From NCBI GenBank assembly GCA_019683665.1, contig JADGIB010000152.1, positions 1-8,441 of the forward strand: a stretch of 8,441 nt of DNA, given 5' to 3'. Source of the DNA: Solirubrobacteraceae bacterium (GTDB taxonomy: Bacteria; Actinomycetota; Thermoleophilia; Solirubrobacterales; Solirubrobacteraceae). Below the pieces are notes generated by a model. It had not been told where the DNA came from. It was given only the letters and a program-made list of their open reading frames with translations, and searched no databases. Numbering within the stretch: position 1 is the stretch's first letter; each line of letters opens with the position of its first letter. The translations under genes and the position numbers were made by a program. Shown piece by piece: positions 1-6,911 of the stretch.

Positions 1-673
1 GCCCGCTCCCGCCGCCCGCCGCCCCCCCGCCGGCCGGCGCCCCGCCGGCGGGCCCGCCCTCCCACTCCGGCGGGAACAGGTAGACGGCGCGGTACCAGAG
101 CTCGGCGAGCGTGCGGACCGACTCGGTGATCGTCGTCGTCCCGTTCAGGACCTCGTGGGTGATGTGGCGCTCGACCATCGCCATCAGCGCCCGCGAGGCG
201 ATGCCGGCGTCGATGTCGCTCGGGGCCCGCCCGCGCATCTGGTCGGCGCGGATGCGCCGCTCGGCCGCGCGCACGAGGCGCCGCACGTACGGCTGCCACT
301 CGGTCGGCAGCCCGTCCTCGGCGCCCGCGACCTTCGCCGCCACGAGGAGGACGACCGCGTTGCGGTTGACGACGTTGACGACCCGCGCGAGCCCGACGCG
401 CAGCTCCCGCCGCGGGTCGCCGCTGCCCTCCAGGTACGGCGCGCCCGCGACGAGCATCTCGGCGAACGCCTGCTGCACGAGGCGGTCGAGGACCGCCCGC
501 TTGTTCGAGAAGTAGAAGTAGACGTTCGTGCGGCTGACGTAGGCCCGGCGCGCCAGGCCGTTCATCGTCAGACGGTCATACCCCTCTTCCGCGATCGCGG
601 CCTTCGCCGCCTCGAGGATCGCGGCCTCGGTCTCGTTGCGCGGAGCGAGCCGCTGGACGGCGGCGGCGCTCAT
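1..673 (-). CDS. TetR/AcrR-family transcriptional regulator (C-terminus beyond window)
   Basis: This is a DNA-binding one-component regulator, probably dimeric and ligand-controlled. The ATG at 673 opens a frame of 224 codons with no stop before the edge. Residues about 15-62 form the TetR helix-turn-helix domain: an AAILEAAKAAIAEEGYD helix, then LTMNGLARRAYVSRTN and the typical VYFYFSNK(R) segment. Residues about 75-200 look like a helical ligand/dimer domain, ending in ELWYRAVYLF. The FYF signature and a C-terminal helix with a conserved Trp/Tyr recall EthR-like TetR proteins; this is from memory. After residue 205 the chain becomes an almost pure Gly/Ala/Pro tail running off the edge, which is unusual. 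It starts 16 bp after the carboxyltransferase stop with no good Shine-Dalgarno, so co-transcription with the fab operon is likely. Control of fatty-acid synthesis, perhaps sensing an acyl-CoA, is inference from position only. Confidence 0.9.
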   Translation of the reverse strand, partial: MSAAAVQRLAPRNETEAAILEAAKAAIAEEGYDRLTMNGLARRAYVSRTNVYFYFSNKRAVLDRLVQQAFAEMLVAGAPYLEGSGDPRRELRVGLARVVNVVNRNAVVLLVAAKVAGAEDGLPTEWQPYVRRLVRAAERRIRADQMRGRAPSDIDAGIASRALMAMVERHITHEVLNGTTTITESVRTLAELWYRAVYLFPPEWEGGPAGGAPAGGGAAGGGSG

Positions 674-689
674 GAGACCGGACCGTCGC

Positions 690-2042
690 TCAAACGAACG
701 CCCCCAGCGCCTGCGCGACCCGCTCGCGCGTCTCGTGCGGCTCGATCACCTCGTCGATGAACCCGCCGCGCGCCGTCACGGCCACGTCGAGCTGCTCGAT
801 CTCGTAGGCCGTCTCCAGCGCCATGCGGTCCGCGCCCGCGGCCAGCTCCTTGCGGCCGACGATCTCGACGGCCTGCCGGGCCCCCATCACCCCGACGCGG
901 GCCGCCGACCACGCGAGCGTGAGGTCGGCGCCGAGGTCGCGCGAGTTCATGACGATGTGGGCACCGCCGAACGCCTGTCGCAGCGTGACGGTCACGCGGG
1001 GAACGGTAGCGCGGGCGAAGGCGCGAAGGAACGCGGCCCCGTAGCGGATGACCCCCTCGCGCTCCTGGCCGGTGCCCGGCAGGAAGCCCGGCGTGTCCGA
1101 CAGCACGAGCAGCGGCAGGCTCATCCGCTCGCACCAGTTCACGAACCAGGCGCCCTTCTCGGCGGCGGCGACGTCGAGCGTCCCGCCCAGGTGGCGCGGC
1201 TGGTTGGCGAGCACGCCGACCGGCATCCCCTCGATCCGCACGAGGCCGGTGACGAGGTTGCGCGCCCACCGCGGCGAGAGCTCCAGCAGCTCGCCGGCGT
1301 CGACGATGCGGGCGATGACGTCGCGCACGTCGTAGACCTGGCGCGGCGACGGGGGCAGCACCTCCCCCGGGTCCCCGCCGAGCGGGCGGCGCGGCGCCGC
1401 GGCGACGGGCCGCTCCCCGAGCCGGTCGGGCAGGAACGACAGGACCTGGCGGACGTACTCGGCGGCCTCCTCGTCGTCCTCGGCCGCGAGGTGGATGACG
1501 CCGTTGGCCGAGTGGACCTTCACGCCGCCGAGGTCGATCGGCGTCACCTCCTCGCCCATGACCTCCTGGATGACGCGCGGCCCGGTCAGGAACATCTTCG
1601 CGTCCGAGCCGGCCGAGATCGTCAGGTCGCCGACCGCCGCGCCGTACGCGGCGCCGCCGGCGCACGCGCCCGCGACGACGGTGATGACCGGGACGCGGGC
1701 CGTCGCCTCGGCGCGGAAGATCGCCCCGTAGGCAGCCAGCCCGGCCGCGCCCTCCTGCACCCGCGCGCCGCCCGACTCCGGGAAGCACACGACCGGCGCG
1801 CCGGCGCGATTGGCCATCTCGAAGACGCGCGTGATCGTCGAGCCGCCCGCAGCGCCCAGCGAGCCGCCCTTGAAGCGGCCGTCCTGGGCCCAGCAGAAGA
1901 CCGGGCGCCCGAGCACGCGGCCGGACGCGGCGACGACGCCGTCGCCGACCGCGGTGCGGATCAGGTGGAGGGTCCCCGGGTCGACGAGCGACTCGAGGCG
2001 GCTGAGGGGGGTCTCGGCTACGACCTGCTCGATGGCGGCCAC
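690..2042 (-). CDS. accD: Acetyl/propionyl-CoA carboxylase carboxyltransferase (beta) subunit, AccD6-like
   Basis: This subunit transfers the carboxyl group from carboxybiotin to acetyl-CoA (possibly also propionyl-CoA), making the malonyl-CoA used by FabD. It is 450 aa with both crotonase-like halves in one chain. The N half has PESGGARVQEG (88-98), AGACAGGAAYG (124-134), FLTGPRVIQEVMGEEVT (151-167) and LGGVKVHSANGVIH (171-184). The C half has VGVLANQPRHLGGTLD (275-290), DTPGFLPGTGQE (316-327) and the glycine pair in QAFGGAHIVMNSR (356-368). PccB proteins usually exceed 500 aa. The length and the YDVR and VGVLAN motifs fit mycobacterial AccD6 (about 470 aa), which also ends a FAS-II operon. 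No Cys4 zinc finger of the E. coli AccD type is seen. The GTG start at 2042 is 5 bp past the fabF stop and has AGGAG 10 nt upstream. The frame stays open through fabF, but that extension is a shadow. The biotin carboxylase/BCCP partner is absent here. Confidence 0.93.
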   Translation of the reverse strand: MAAIEQVVAETPLSRLESLVDPGTLHLIRTAVGDGVVAASGRVLGRPVFCWAQDGRFKGGSLGAAGGSTITRVFEMANRAGAPVVCFPESGGARVQEGAAGLAAYGAIFRAEATARVPVITVVAGACAGGAAYGAAVGDLTISAGSDAKMFLTGPRVIQEVMGEEVTPIDLGGVKVHSANGVIHLAAEDDEEAAEYVRQVLSFLPDRLGERPVAAAPRRPLGGDPGEVLPPSPRQVYDVRDVIARIVDAGELLELSPRWARNLVTGLVRIEGMPVGVLANQPRHLGGTLDVAAAEKGAWFVNWCERMSLPLLVLSDTPGFLPGTGQEREGVIRYGAAFLRAFARATVPRVTVTLRQAFGGAHIVMNSRDLGADLTLAWSAARVGVMGARQAVEIVGRKELAAGADRMALETAYEIEQLDVAVTARGGFIDEVIEPHETRERVAQALGAFV

Positions 2043-2047
2043 GGGTC

Positions 2048-3222
<1,175 letters not shown>

Positions 3223-3226
<4 letters not shown>

Positions 3227-3492
3227 GAGCTCTGCGCCCCCGCGAGCTCGATCGTCAGCTTGACGGCGTCGCCGACGCCCTTGATCGGCTTCAGCTGCTC
3301 GTCGTGGATCTGGATGCCGTACTCGTCCTCGAGCGCCTTGACGAGCTCGACGAGGTCGAGCGAGTCGACGTCGAGGTCGCTCCACTGCGTGTCCATCTCG
3401 GCGGTCTCGGCGCCGGGGACCTTGATCGCGGCCAGCTCCTCGCGGATGCGGGCGAGGACCTGCTCTTCGGTGGGGACGGTGGTCTCGGCCAT
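3223..3492 (-). CDS. acpP: Acyl carrier protein
   Basis: AcpP is the small acidic cytosolic protein whose 4'-phosphopantetheine arm carries malonyl and growing acyl chains between the Fab enzymes. It has 89 residues. Ser44 in DVDSLDLVELV (41-49 region) is the DSL phosphopantetheine attachment site, followed by the expected acidic helix II, KALEDEYGI. Helix I is EEQVLARIREELAAI, and GVGDAVKLTIEL forms the last helix. It is a little longer than the usual 77-80 residues because of a 6-8 residue N-terminal lead and a short AGAQSS tail. Trp37 just before the DSL motif could serve as an intrinsic fluorophore. The ATG at 3492 has AAGGAG 8 nt upstream, the cleanest ribosome site in the cluster, which fits the high abundance ACP normally needs. 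It lies 17 bp after fabG and its TGA overlaps the fabF GTG by 4 bp. Confidence 0.97.
3227..3249 (-). other. Hairpin at the acpP/fabF junction
   Basis: On the transcript strand the arms are GAGCTC-GCG and CGC-(A)-GAGCTC, with loop GGGG and a single bulged A: 9 base pairs, 8 of them G:C apart from the A:T pairs in GAGCTC. It covers the last codons of acpP and ends directly against the GTGA stop/start overlap, in place of a Shine-Dalgarno for fabF. A role in tuning FabF relative to AcpP, or in protecting the acpP message, is inference. GC-rich DNA forms hairpins by chance. Confidence 0.5.
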
Positions 3493-3500
3493 CGGGGGTT

Positions 3501-3506
3501 CTCCTT
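3501..3506 (-). promoter_or_regulatory. Ribosome binding site of acpP
   Basis: AAGGAG on the minus strand, 8 nt before the ATG at 3492, in the 17-bp fabG-acpP gap. It is the strongest Shine-Dalgarno in a free intergenic position in this operon, consistent with strong AcpP translation. Confidence 0.75.
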
Positions 3507-3509
3507 GGT

Positions 3510-4184
3510 TCAGGCGCTCATCGCGCCGTCGACGGACAGGGTGGCGCCGTTCACGTAGCCGGCCTCCTCGGAGGCCAGGAACGCGACGGCGTGGGCGACC
3601 TCCTCCGGGGTGCCCGGCCGCCCCGCGGGGACGGCGGACAGCAGCCCGTCGTCGAGGTCCTTGGTCATGTCGGTCGTGATCAGGCCGGGCGTCACCGCGT
3701 TGCAGGTGACCCCCTTTCGCGCCATCTCACGGGCGATCGTCTTCGTGAAGCCGATGAGGCCGGCCTTCGAGGCGGCGTAGTTGGCCTGGCCGGGGTTGCC
3801 GATGCGCACGCCGACGACCGAGCTGACGTTGACGATGCGCCCGAAGCGGTTGCGCATCATCGGCCCCAGGACGCGGCGCGTGCAGTGGAAGGCGCCGGTC
3901 AGGTTCGTGTCGAGGACCTGGGTCCAGTCCTCGTCGGTCATCCGCAGCGCGAGGCCGTCGCGGGTGATCCCGGCGTTGTTGACGAGCACGAGGATCGGCT
4001 TGCCGTGCTCCTCCTCGATGCGGGTGAACGCGGCGTCGACGGCGGCGGGGTCGCGCACGTCGCAGTCGCGCGACCCGAGGCCGGTCACGGTCCACCCGTC
4101 GGCGCGCAGGCGCTCGACGATGGCGGCCCCGATCCCCCGGGTCCCGCCGGTCACCACGGCCACGCCGCTCTCACGCGCAGACAT
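3510..4184 (-). CDS. fabG: 3-oxoacyl-[acyl-carrier-protein] reductase
   Basis: FabG is an NADPH-dependent short-chain dehydrogenase that reduces 3-oxoacyl-ACP to 3-hydroxyacyl-ACP. It has 224 residues: VVTGGTRGIG (10-19) is the nucleotide-binding loop, LVNNAG (67-72) follows, Asn94 lies in DTNLTGAF, Ser122 in NVSSVVG, and Tyr136 and Lys140 in YAASK, giving the complete Asn-Ser-Tyr-Lys set. VDGAMSA closes the Rossmann fold. FabG is normally about 245 aa. The missing residues lie between the second strand (TVTGLGSRD) and the CDVRD motif, where mycobacterial MabA is also short. Arg39 may be the residue contacting the NADPH 2'-phosphate. Of two nearby starts, the ATG at 4184 has AAGGAG at 7 nt. 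A GTG at 4190, two codons earlier, sits only 1 nt from that site and is less likely. It overlaps the fabH end by 14 bp. Confidence 0.95.
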   Translation of the reverse strand: MSARESGVAVVTGGTRGIGAAIVERLRADGWTVTGLGSRDCDVRDPAAVDAAFTRIEEEHGKPILVLVNNAGITRDGLALRMTDEDWTQVLDTNLTGAFHCTRRVLGPMMRNRFGRIVNVSSVVGVRIGNPGQANYAASKAGLIGFTKTIAREMARKGVTCNAVTPGLITTDMTKDLDDGLLSAVPAGRPGTPEEVAHAVAFLASEEAGYVNGATLSVDGAMSA

Positions 4185-5202
4185 GGGCACGCTCCTTCCA
4201 GCGGACGACGCCCGCGCTCCACACGAACCCGGCGCCGAGCGCCGCCAGGGCGATCGTCGCGCCCGGGGCGAGCCGGCCCTCGCGCTGGGCGCGCTCGAGC
4301 GCCAGCGGGATCGTGGCCGACGACGTGTTGGCGCAGCGGTCGACGTCGATCATCACCTTCTCATCCGGCATCCCCAGCTCGGCGGCCGCCGTCTGGATGA
4401 TGCGCGCGTTGGCCTGGTGGGCGACGAACAGGTCGATGTCGTCGATCGTCAGCCCGGACGCGGCCAGCGAGGCGGCCGTCGCCTCCACCATCCGCGCGAC
4501 GGCGTGGCGGTAGACGGTCTGGCCCTCCATCCGCAGCAGCCGCTCCTCGATCCCGACGTAGAGCGCGTCGGCCATCGACGGGTCGGTGCCGTGGACGAAG
4601 CGCCCGATGCCGCCCTCGAGGTCGCCGCCGGCGACGACGACCGCGGCGGCCCCGTCGCCGAACAGGACGGCGGTCGAGCGGTCGTCGCGGTCGGTGATCC
4701 GCGTCAGCGCCTCGGCGGCGCAGACGAGCACGACGTCCGAGCGGCCGGACTCGACCGCGCCGGCCGCCTCGTCGAGGGCGACGAGGAACCCGGCGCAGGC
4801 CGCGTTCAGGTCGGCGGTGACGACGCTCGTCGGGCAGCCGATCAGCCCGGCGACCGTCGGCGCCAGGCCGGGCGTCAGCCGGTCGGGGGTGATCGTCGTG
4901 ACGATGATGCGGTCGACCTCGTCCGGCTCGCGGCCGGCGTCGGCGAGCGCCCGGCGGCAGGCCTCGGCCGCCAGCGGGGCGAGCTGCTCGTCGCCGTCGA
5001 GCCAGTGGCGGGTGCGGATGCCGGTGCGCCGCACGATCCACTCGTCGCTGGTGTCCAGGCGCTGGGCGAGGTCGTCGTTGGTGACGACCTTCCCGGGCAG
5101 CGCGGCGCCGACGCCGAAGATCCCGGCGCGCCGGGTCGGGCGGCGGCGCGGCGCGGGCGCGACGGCGGGCGTCGCGGCGGTCGCGGGGGCGGTGGCGGCC
5201 AT
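4171..5202 (-). CDS. fabH: 3-oxoacyl-[acyl-carrier-protein] synthase III (KAS III)
   Basis: FabH starts fatty-acid synthesis by condensing an acyl-CoA starter with malonyl-ACP. The 343-aa protein carries the KAS III triad: Cys136 in LNAACAGFLVAL, His262 in FVAHQANARII and Asn292 in RCANTSSATIPLAL. Other family marks are TSDEWIVRRTGIRTR (51-65), VLFGDGAAAVVV (179-190) and the terminal GAGFVWSAGVVRW. Whether the starter is acetyl-CoA or a branched acyl-CoA cannot be read from the motifs. The first 26 or so residues are an Ala/Pro/Thr then Arg-rich extension that typical FabH proteins lack (they begin near AGIFGVGAALP). No later plausible start codon exists, so the extension appears real. The ATG at 5202 overlaps the fabD TGA by one base (TGATG), and GGAGG lies 10 nt upstream inside fabD, so the two are probably translationally coupled. 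Confidence 0.96.
   Translation of the reverse strand: MAATAPATAATPAVAPAPRRRPTRRAGIFGVGAALPGKVVTNDDLAQRLDTSDEWIVRRTGIRTRHWLDGDEQLAPLAAEACRRALADAGREPDEVDRIIVTTITPDRLTPGLAPTVAGLIGCPTSVVTADLNAACAGFLVALDEAAGAVESGRSDVVLVCAAEALTRITDRDDRSTAVLFGDGAAAVVVAGGDLEGGIGRFVHGTDPSMADALYVGIEERLLRMEGQTVYRHAVARMVEATAASLAASGLTIDDIDLFVAHQANARIIQTAAAELGMPDEKVMIDVDRCANTSSATIPLALERAQREGRLAPGATIALAALGAGFVWSAGVVRWKERAHVCA
4192..4197 (-). promoter_or_regulatory. Ribosome binding site of fabG (decides the start)
   Basis: AAGGAG lies inside the end of fabH, 7 nt before the ATG at 4184 but only 1 nt before the alternative GTG at 4190. This spacing selects the ATG. Confidence 0.7.
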
Positions 5203-6005
5203 CAGGCGCCCACCTCCCGCAGGATCCGGCGGACGAGGCCGGTGAGGACGCGGCCCGGGCCGAGCTCGACGAACTCCTCGGCGCCCATCTCGCGCATCGC
5301 GTGCACCGACTCGCGGAAGCGGACCGGGCTGAGCAGGTTCTCGACGAGCTCGGCGCGAACGTCGGCGAACGGCGCGGCGGTGCCGTTGGAGATGACCGGG
5401 AAGCGCAGCTCGCGGATCTCGATGTCGGCCAGCGCGGCGTCGAGCTCCTGGGCGGCGGGCGCCATGAGCGGCGAGTGGAACGCGCCGGAGACGTCGAGGC
5501 GGCGGGTCCGCAGCGGGCCGGCGTCGACGGCCTCGATCCCCTCGATCGGCCCGGAGAGCACGATCTGGCCGGGGGCGTTGTCGTTGGCGACGGTCAGCCC
5601 GTGCTCGCGGGCGGCGGCGCGGACCGCCTCGTCGTCCTCCCCGAGGACGGCGACCATCGAGCCGGGGTTCTCGTCGCCGGCGCGGGCCATCGCGTCGCCG
5701 CGCAGGGCGACGAGCCGGATCGCGTCGTCGAAGGCGATCGCGCCGGCGGCGACGAGCGCGGCGTACTCGCCGAGCGAGTGGCCGGCCGCGGCGACGGGCG
5801 CGTCGATCCCGGCGCGCTCCCACGCGACGACCGAGCAGAGGAAGATGGCGGGCTGCTGGAAGCGGGTCCCCTCGGCCAGGCGCTCGAACGGGTCGAACCC
5901 GAGCAGCTCGAGCCCGCGCGCGAAGAGCGGGTCGTCGCGCAGCTCGGCGTCCATGCCGGGTTCGTGGCTGCCCTGGCCGGGAAACAGGATGGCGAGGTTG
6001 GTCAC
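5202..6005 (-). CDS. fabD: Malonyl-CoA:ACP transacylase
   Basis: FabD transfers malonyl from malonyl-CoA to AcpP. It has 267 residues: LFPGQGSH (7-14) forms the oxyanion region with Gln11, Ser77 in AGHSLGEY is the nucleophile, Arg102 in LRGDAM binds the malonyl carboxylate, His177 in GAFHSPLM is the catalytic partner, and FVELGPGRVLTGL (245-257) is the usual C-terminal motif. FabD is normally 300-315 aa. The shortening lies in the segment after GQGSH and in the small ferredoxin-like subdomain between IEGIEAV and GAFHSPLM, but all catalytic residues remain. The GTG at 6005 puts NLAILFPGQGS at the N-terminus as expected. No Shine-Dalgarno is visible ahead of it, so a leaderless or weakly initiated message is possible. 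A TTG five codons upstream is an alternative. It is the first gene of the fab operon. Confidence 0.95.
   Translation of the reverse strand: MTNLAILFPGQGSHEPGMDAELRDDPLFARGLELLGFDPFERLAEGTRFQQPAIFLCSVVAWERAGIDAPVAAAGHSLGEYAALVAAGAIAFDDAIRLVALRGDAMARAGDENPGSMVAVLGEDDEAVRAAAREHGLTVANDNAPGQIVLSGPIEGIEAVDAGPLRTRRLDVSGAFHSPLMAPAAQELDAALADIEIRELRFPVISNGTAAPFADVRAELVENLLSPVRFRESVHAMREMGAEEFVELGPGRVLTGLVRRILREVGA
5213..5217 (-). promoter_or_regulatory. Ribosome binding site of fabH
   Basis: GGAGG on the minus strand within the last fabD codons, 10 nt before the ATG at 5202. It supports that ATG and hence the N-terminal extension of FabH. Confidence 0.6.
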
Positions 6006-6049
6006 GTTCGGGCCATCCAACACCGGAGGGCGACGGAGGGGACACGGGT

Positions 6050-6074
6050 TCGACGCTCGGGCGCCGAGTGTCGA
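6050..6074. promoter_or_regulatory. 25-bp near-perfect palindrome upstream of fabD; candidate operator
   Basis: The arms are TCGACGCTCGG (6050-6060) and CCGAGTGTCGA (6064-6074), matching at 10 of 11 positions around a 3-bp GCG centre. It lies in the 95-bp gap between the channel stop and the fabD GTG, 44 bp from that start. Size and symmetry fit a site for a dimeric regulator, and a TetR-family gene sits at the end of the same operon. No T-run follows on the minus strand, so it is not a classical terminator. Binding is inference. Confidence 0.5.
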
Positions 6075-6079
6075 GAACG

Positions 6080-6093
6080 CGGCCCCGAGGCCG
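6080..6093 (-). other. Small GC hairpin after the channel gene
   Basis: CGGCC, a TCGG tetraloop and GGCCG on the transcript strand, 7 bp past the channel stop. It has a compact, stable 5-bp stem but no following T-tract. It could be a weak terminator-like element between the channel gene and the fab operon, or chance in GC-rich DNA. Confidence 0.25.
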
Positions 6094-6100
6094 GATTCGG

Positions 6101-6859
6101 TCAGGTTTCCGTCCGGTCGATCTGCTTGCGCAGCTCGGCGACCTCGGCGCGCAGCGCGCGCAGCTCGCGGTGCAGGTCGCCGATCCCCAGGTCGGCCCCG
6201 GGGTCGGCCGCGGCGCCCTCGGCCGCCGGCCGGTCGCCGCCGGCGCCGAGGAAGCGCTGCGACGCGGCGCCGACGACGAGCGCCGCGGTGCCGATCCCGG
6301 TGATCATCACGACGACGGCGACGGCCCGCCCCGCCTCGGTGTGCGGGACGACGTCCCCGTAGCCGACGGTCGTGACCGTCTCGATCGCGAACCAGACGCC
6401 CTCCTGGAGCGACAGGTGCTGGGCGTGCTCGACGGCGGCGAACACCCCGCCGCCGCCGATGACGACGACGCCCAGGCCGGCGGCCGCGTAGCGCAGCCCC
6501 TGCAGCGAGAACACCCGCTGGGCGTGGTGGGCGGCGCCGAGGAGCGCCCCGAGGCGCAGGAGCCGGAACATCTGCAGGCCGGCGGGCGAGATCGGGGTCG
6601 TCAGCAGGACGACGAGCGGCAGGACCGGGTTCTGGCGCAGGACCTGCCAGGGGCGGTCGGCCCGCGCGAGCGCGACGACGAGCGTCAGCAGGAACACCGA
6701 CCACACGGCCCAGTTGAGGGCGTGCGCGAGCACCTCCACCCCGTGCGGCAGCCCCTCGACGACGTCGAGGATGACGCTGGGGACGGTGAGCAGGGCGGCG
6801 ACGAGCGAGGCCTGGACGAGCCAGCGCGGGACGAGCTGCTCGAACGACGGGGCCGCCAT
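6101..6859 (-). CDS. Voltage-gated-type potassium channel (6-TM, TVGYGD filter)
   Basis: This is an inner-membrane K+ channel subunit, presumably tetrameric. Of its 252 residues, hydrophobic segments at about 13-34, 45-65, 76-92, 95-117, 122-143 and 176-200 read as S1-S6. Between S5 and S6 the pore helix EGVWFAIETVT leads to TVGYGD (164-169), the K+-selective signature. The S4 segment FRLLRLGALLGAAHHAQRVF has only Arg99, Arg102, His111/112 and Arg115, so voltage sensing may be weak. S6 contains a glycine hinge (TGIG). After a flexible Pro/Ala/Gly linker the C-terminus ends in a short heptad-like helix, DLHRELRALRAEVAELRKQ, probably a tetramerising coiled coil. No RCK/TrkA-N or cyclic-nucleotide domain is present. 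The ATG at 6859 has no Shine-Dalgarno. It lies 52 bp after the acetoacetate ligase gene and 95 bp before fabD. Its physiological role cannot be told. Confidence 0.9.
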   Translation of the reverse strand: MAAPSFEQLVPRWLVQASLVAALLTVPSVILDVVEGLPHGVEVLAHALNWAVWSVFLLTLVVALARADRPWQVLRQNPVLPLVVLLTTPISPAGLQMFRLLRLGALLGAAHHAQRVFSLQGLRYAAAGLGVVVIGGGGVFAAVEHAQHLSLQEGVWFAIETVTTVGYGDVVPHTEAGRAVAVVVMITGIGTAALVVGAASQRFLGAGGDRPAAEGAAADPGADLGIGDLHRELRALRAEVAELRKQIDRTET

Positions 6860-6868
6860 CGGCGCGCA

Positions 6869-6874
6869 ACGCTA
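6869..6874 (-). promoter_or_regulatory. Possible -10 element for a leaderless channel message
   Basis: TAGCGT fits the actinobacterial TAnnnT -10 pattern and lies 9 nt before the channel ATG at 6859, where no Shine-Dalgarno exists. Transcription would then begin at or within a couple of bases of the ATG. No convincing -35 hexamer is seen; the area is almost all G and C. Tentative. Confidence 0.25.
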
Positions 6875-6886
6875 CGCGGCGGGCAG

Positions 6887-6911
6887 GACGGCGCGCGCGG
6901 CGGCGGCCGTC
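6887..6911 (-). other. Inverted repeat directly after the acetoacetate ligase stop
   Basis: GACGGC and GCCGTC arms (6 bp, perfect) with a 13-nt GC-only loop begin immediately after the TGA at 6912. There is no T-tract. The position suits a transcript end or mRNA-stabilising structure, but such short arms are common by chance at this base composition. Confidence 0.3.

Noticed and set aside
3227..3385. Longer FabF start at 3385
   Set aside because: The extra 53 residues are an out-of-frame reading of acpP; the condensing-enzyme fold begins at TEVVITGRG.
4188..4190. GTG at 4190 as the fabG start
   Set aside because: It is only 1 nt from the AAGGAG site; the ATG at 4184 has proper 7-nt spacing.
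6080..6093. Rho-independent terminator between the channel gene and fabD
   Set aside because: The stem is only 5 bp and no T-run follows, so it is kept only as a low-confidence hairpin, not called a terminator.
3781..6303. Plus-strand open frame of 840 codons
   Set aside because: It lies antisense to fabG, fabH and fabD, is Arg/Ala/Ser-rich with no recognisable domain, and is open because codons ending in G/C rarely create stops on the other strand.
6006..6869. Upstream in-frame extension of FabD to 555 aa
   Set aside because: The added residues read through the channel gene in another frame and have no homology. FabD proper begins at NLAILFPGQGS.
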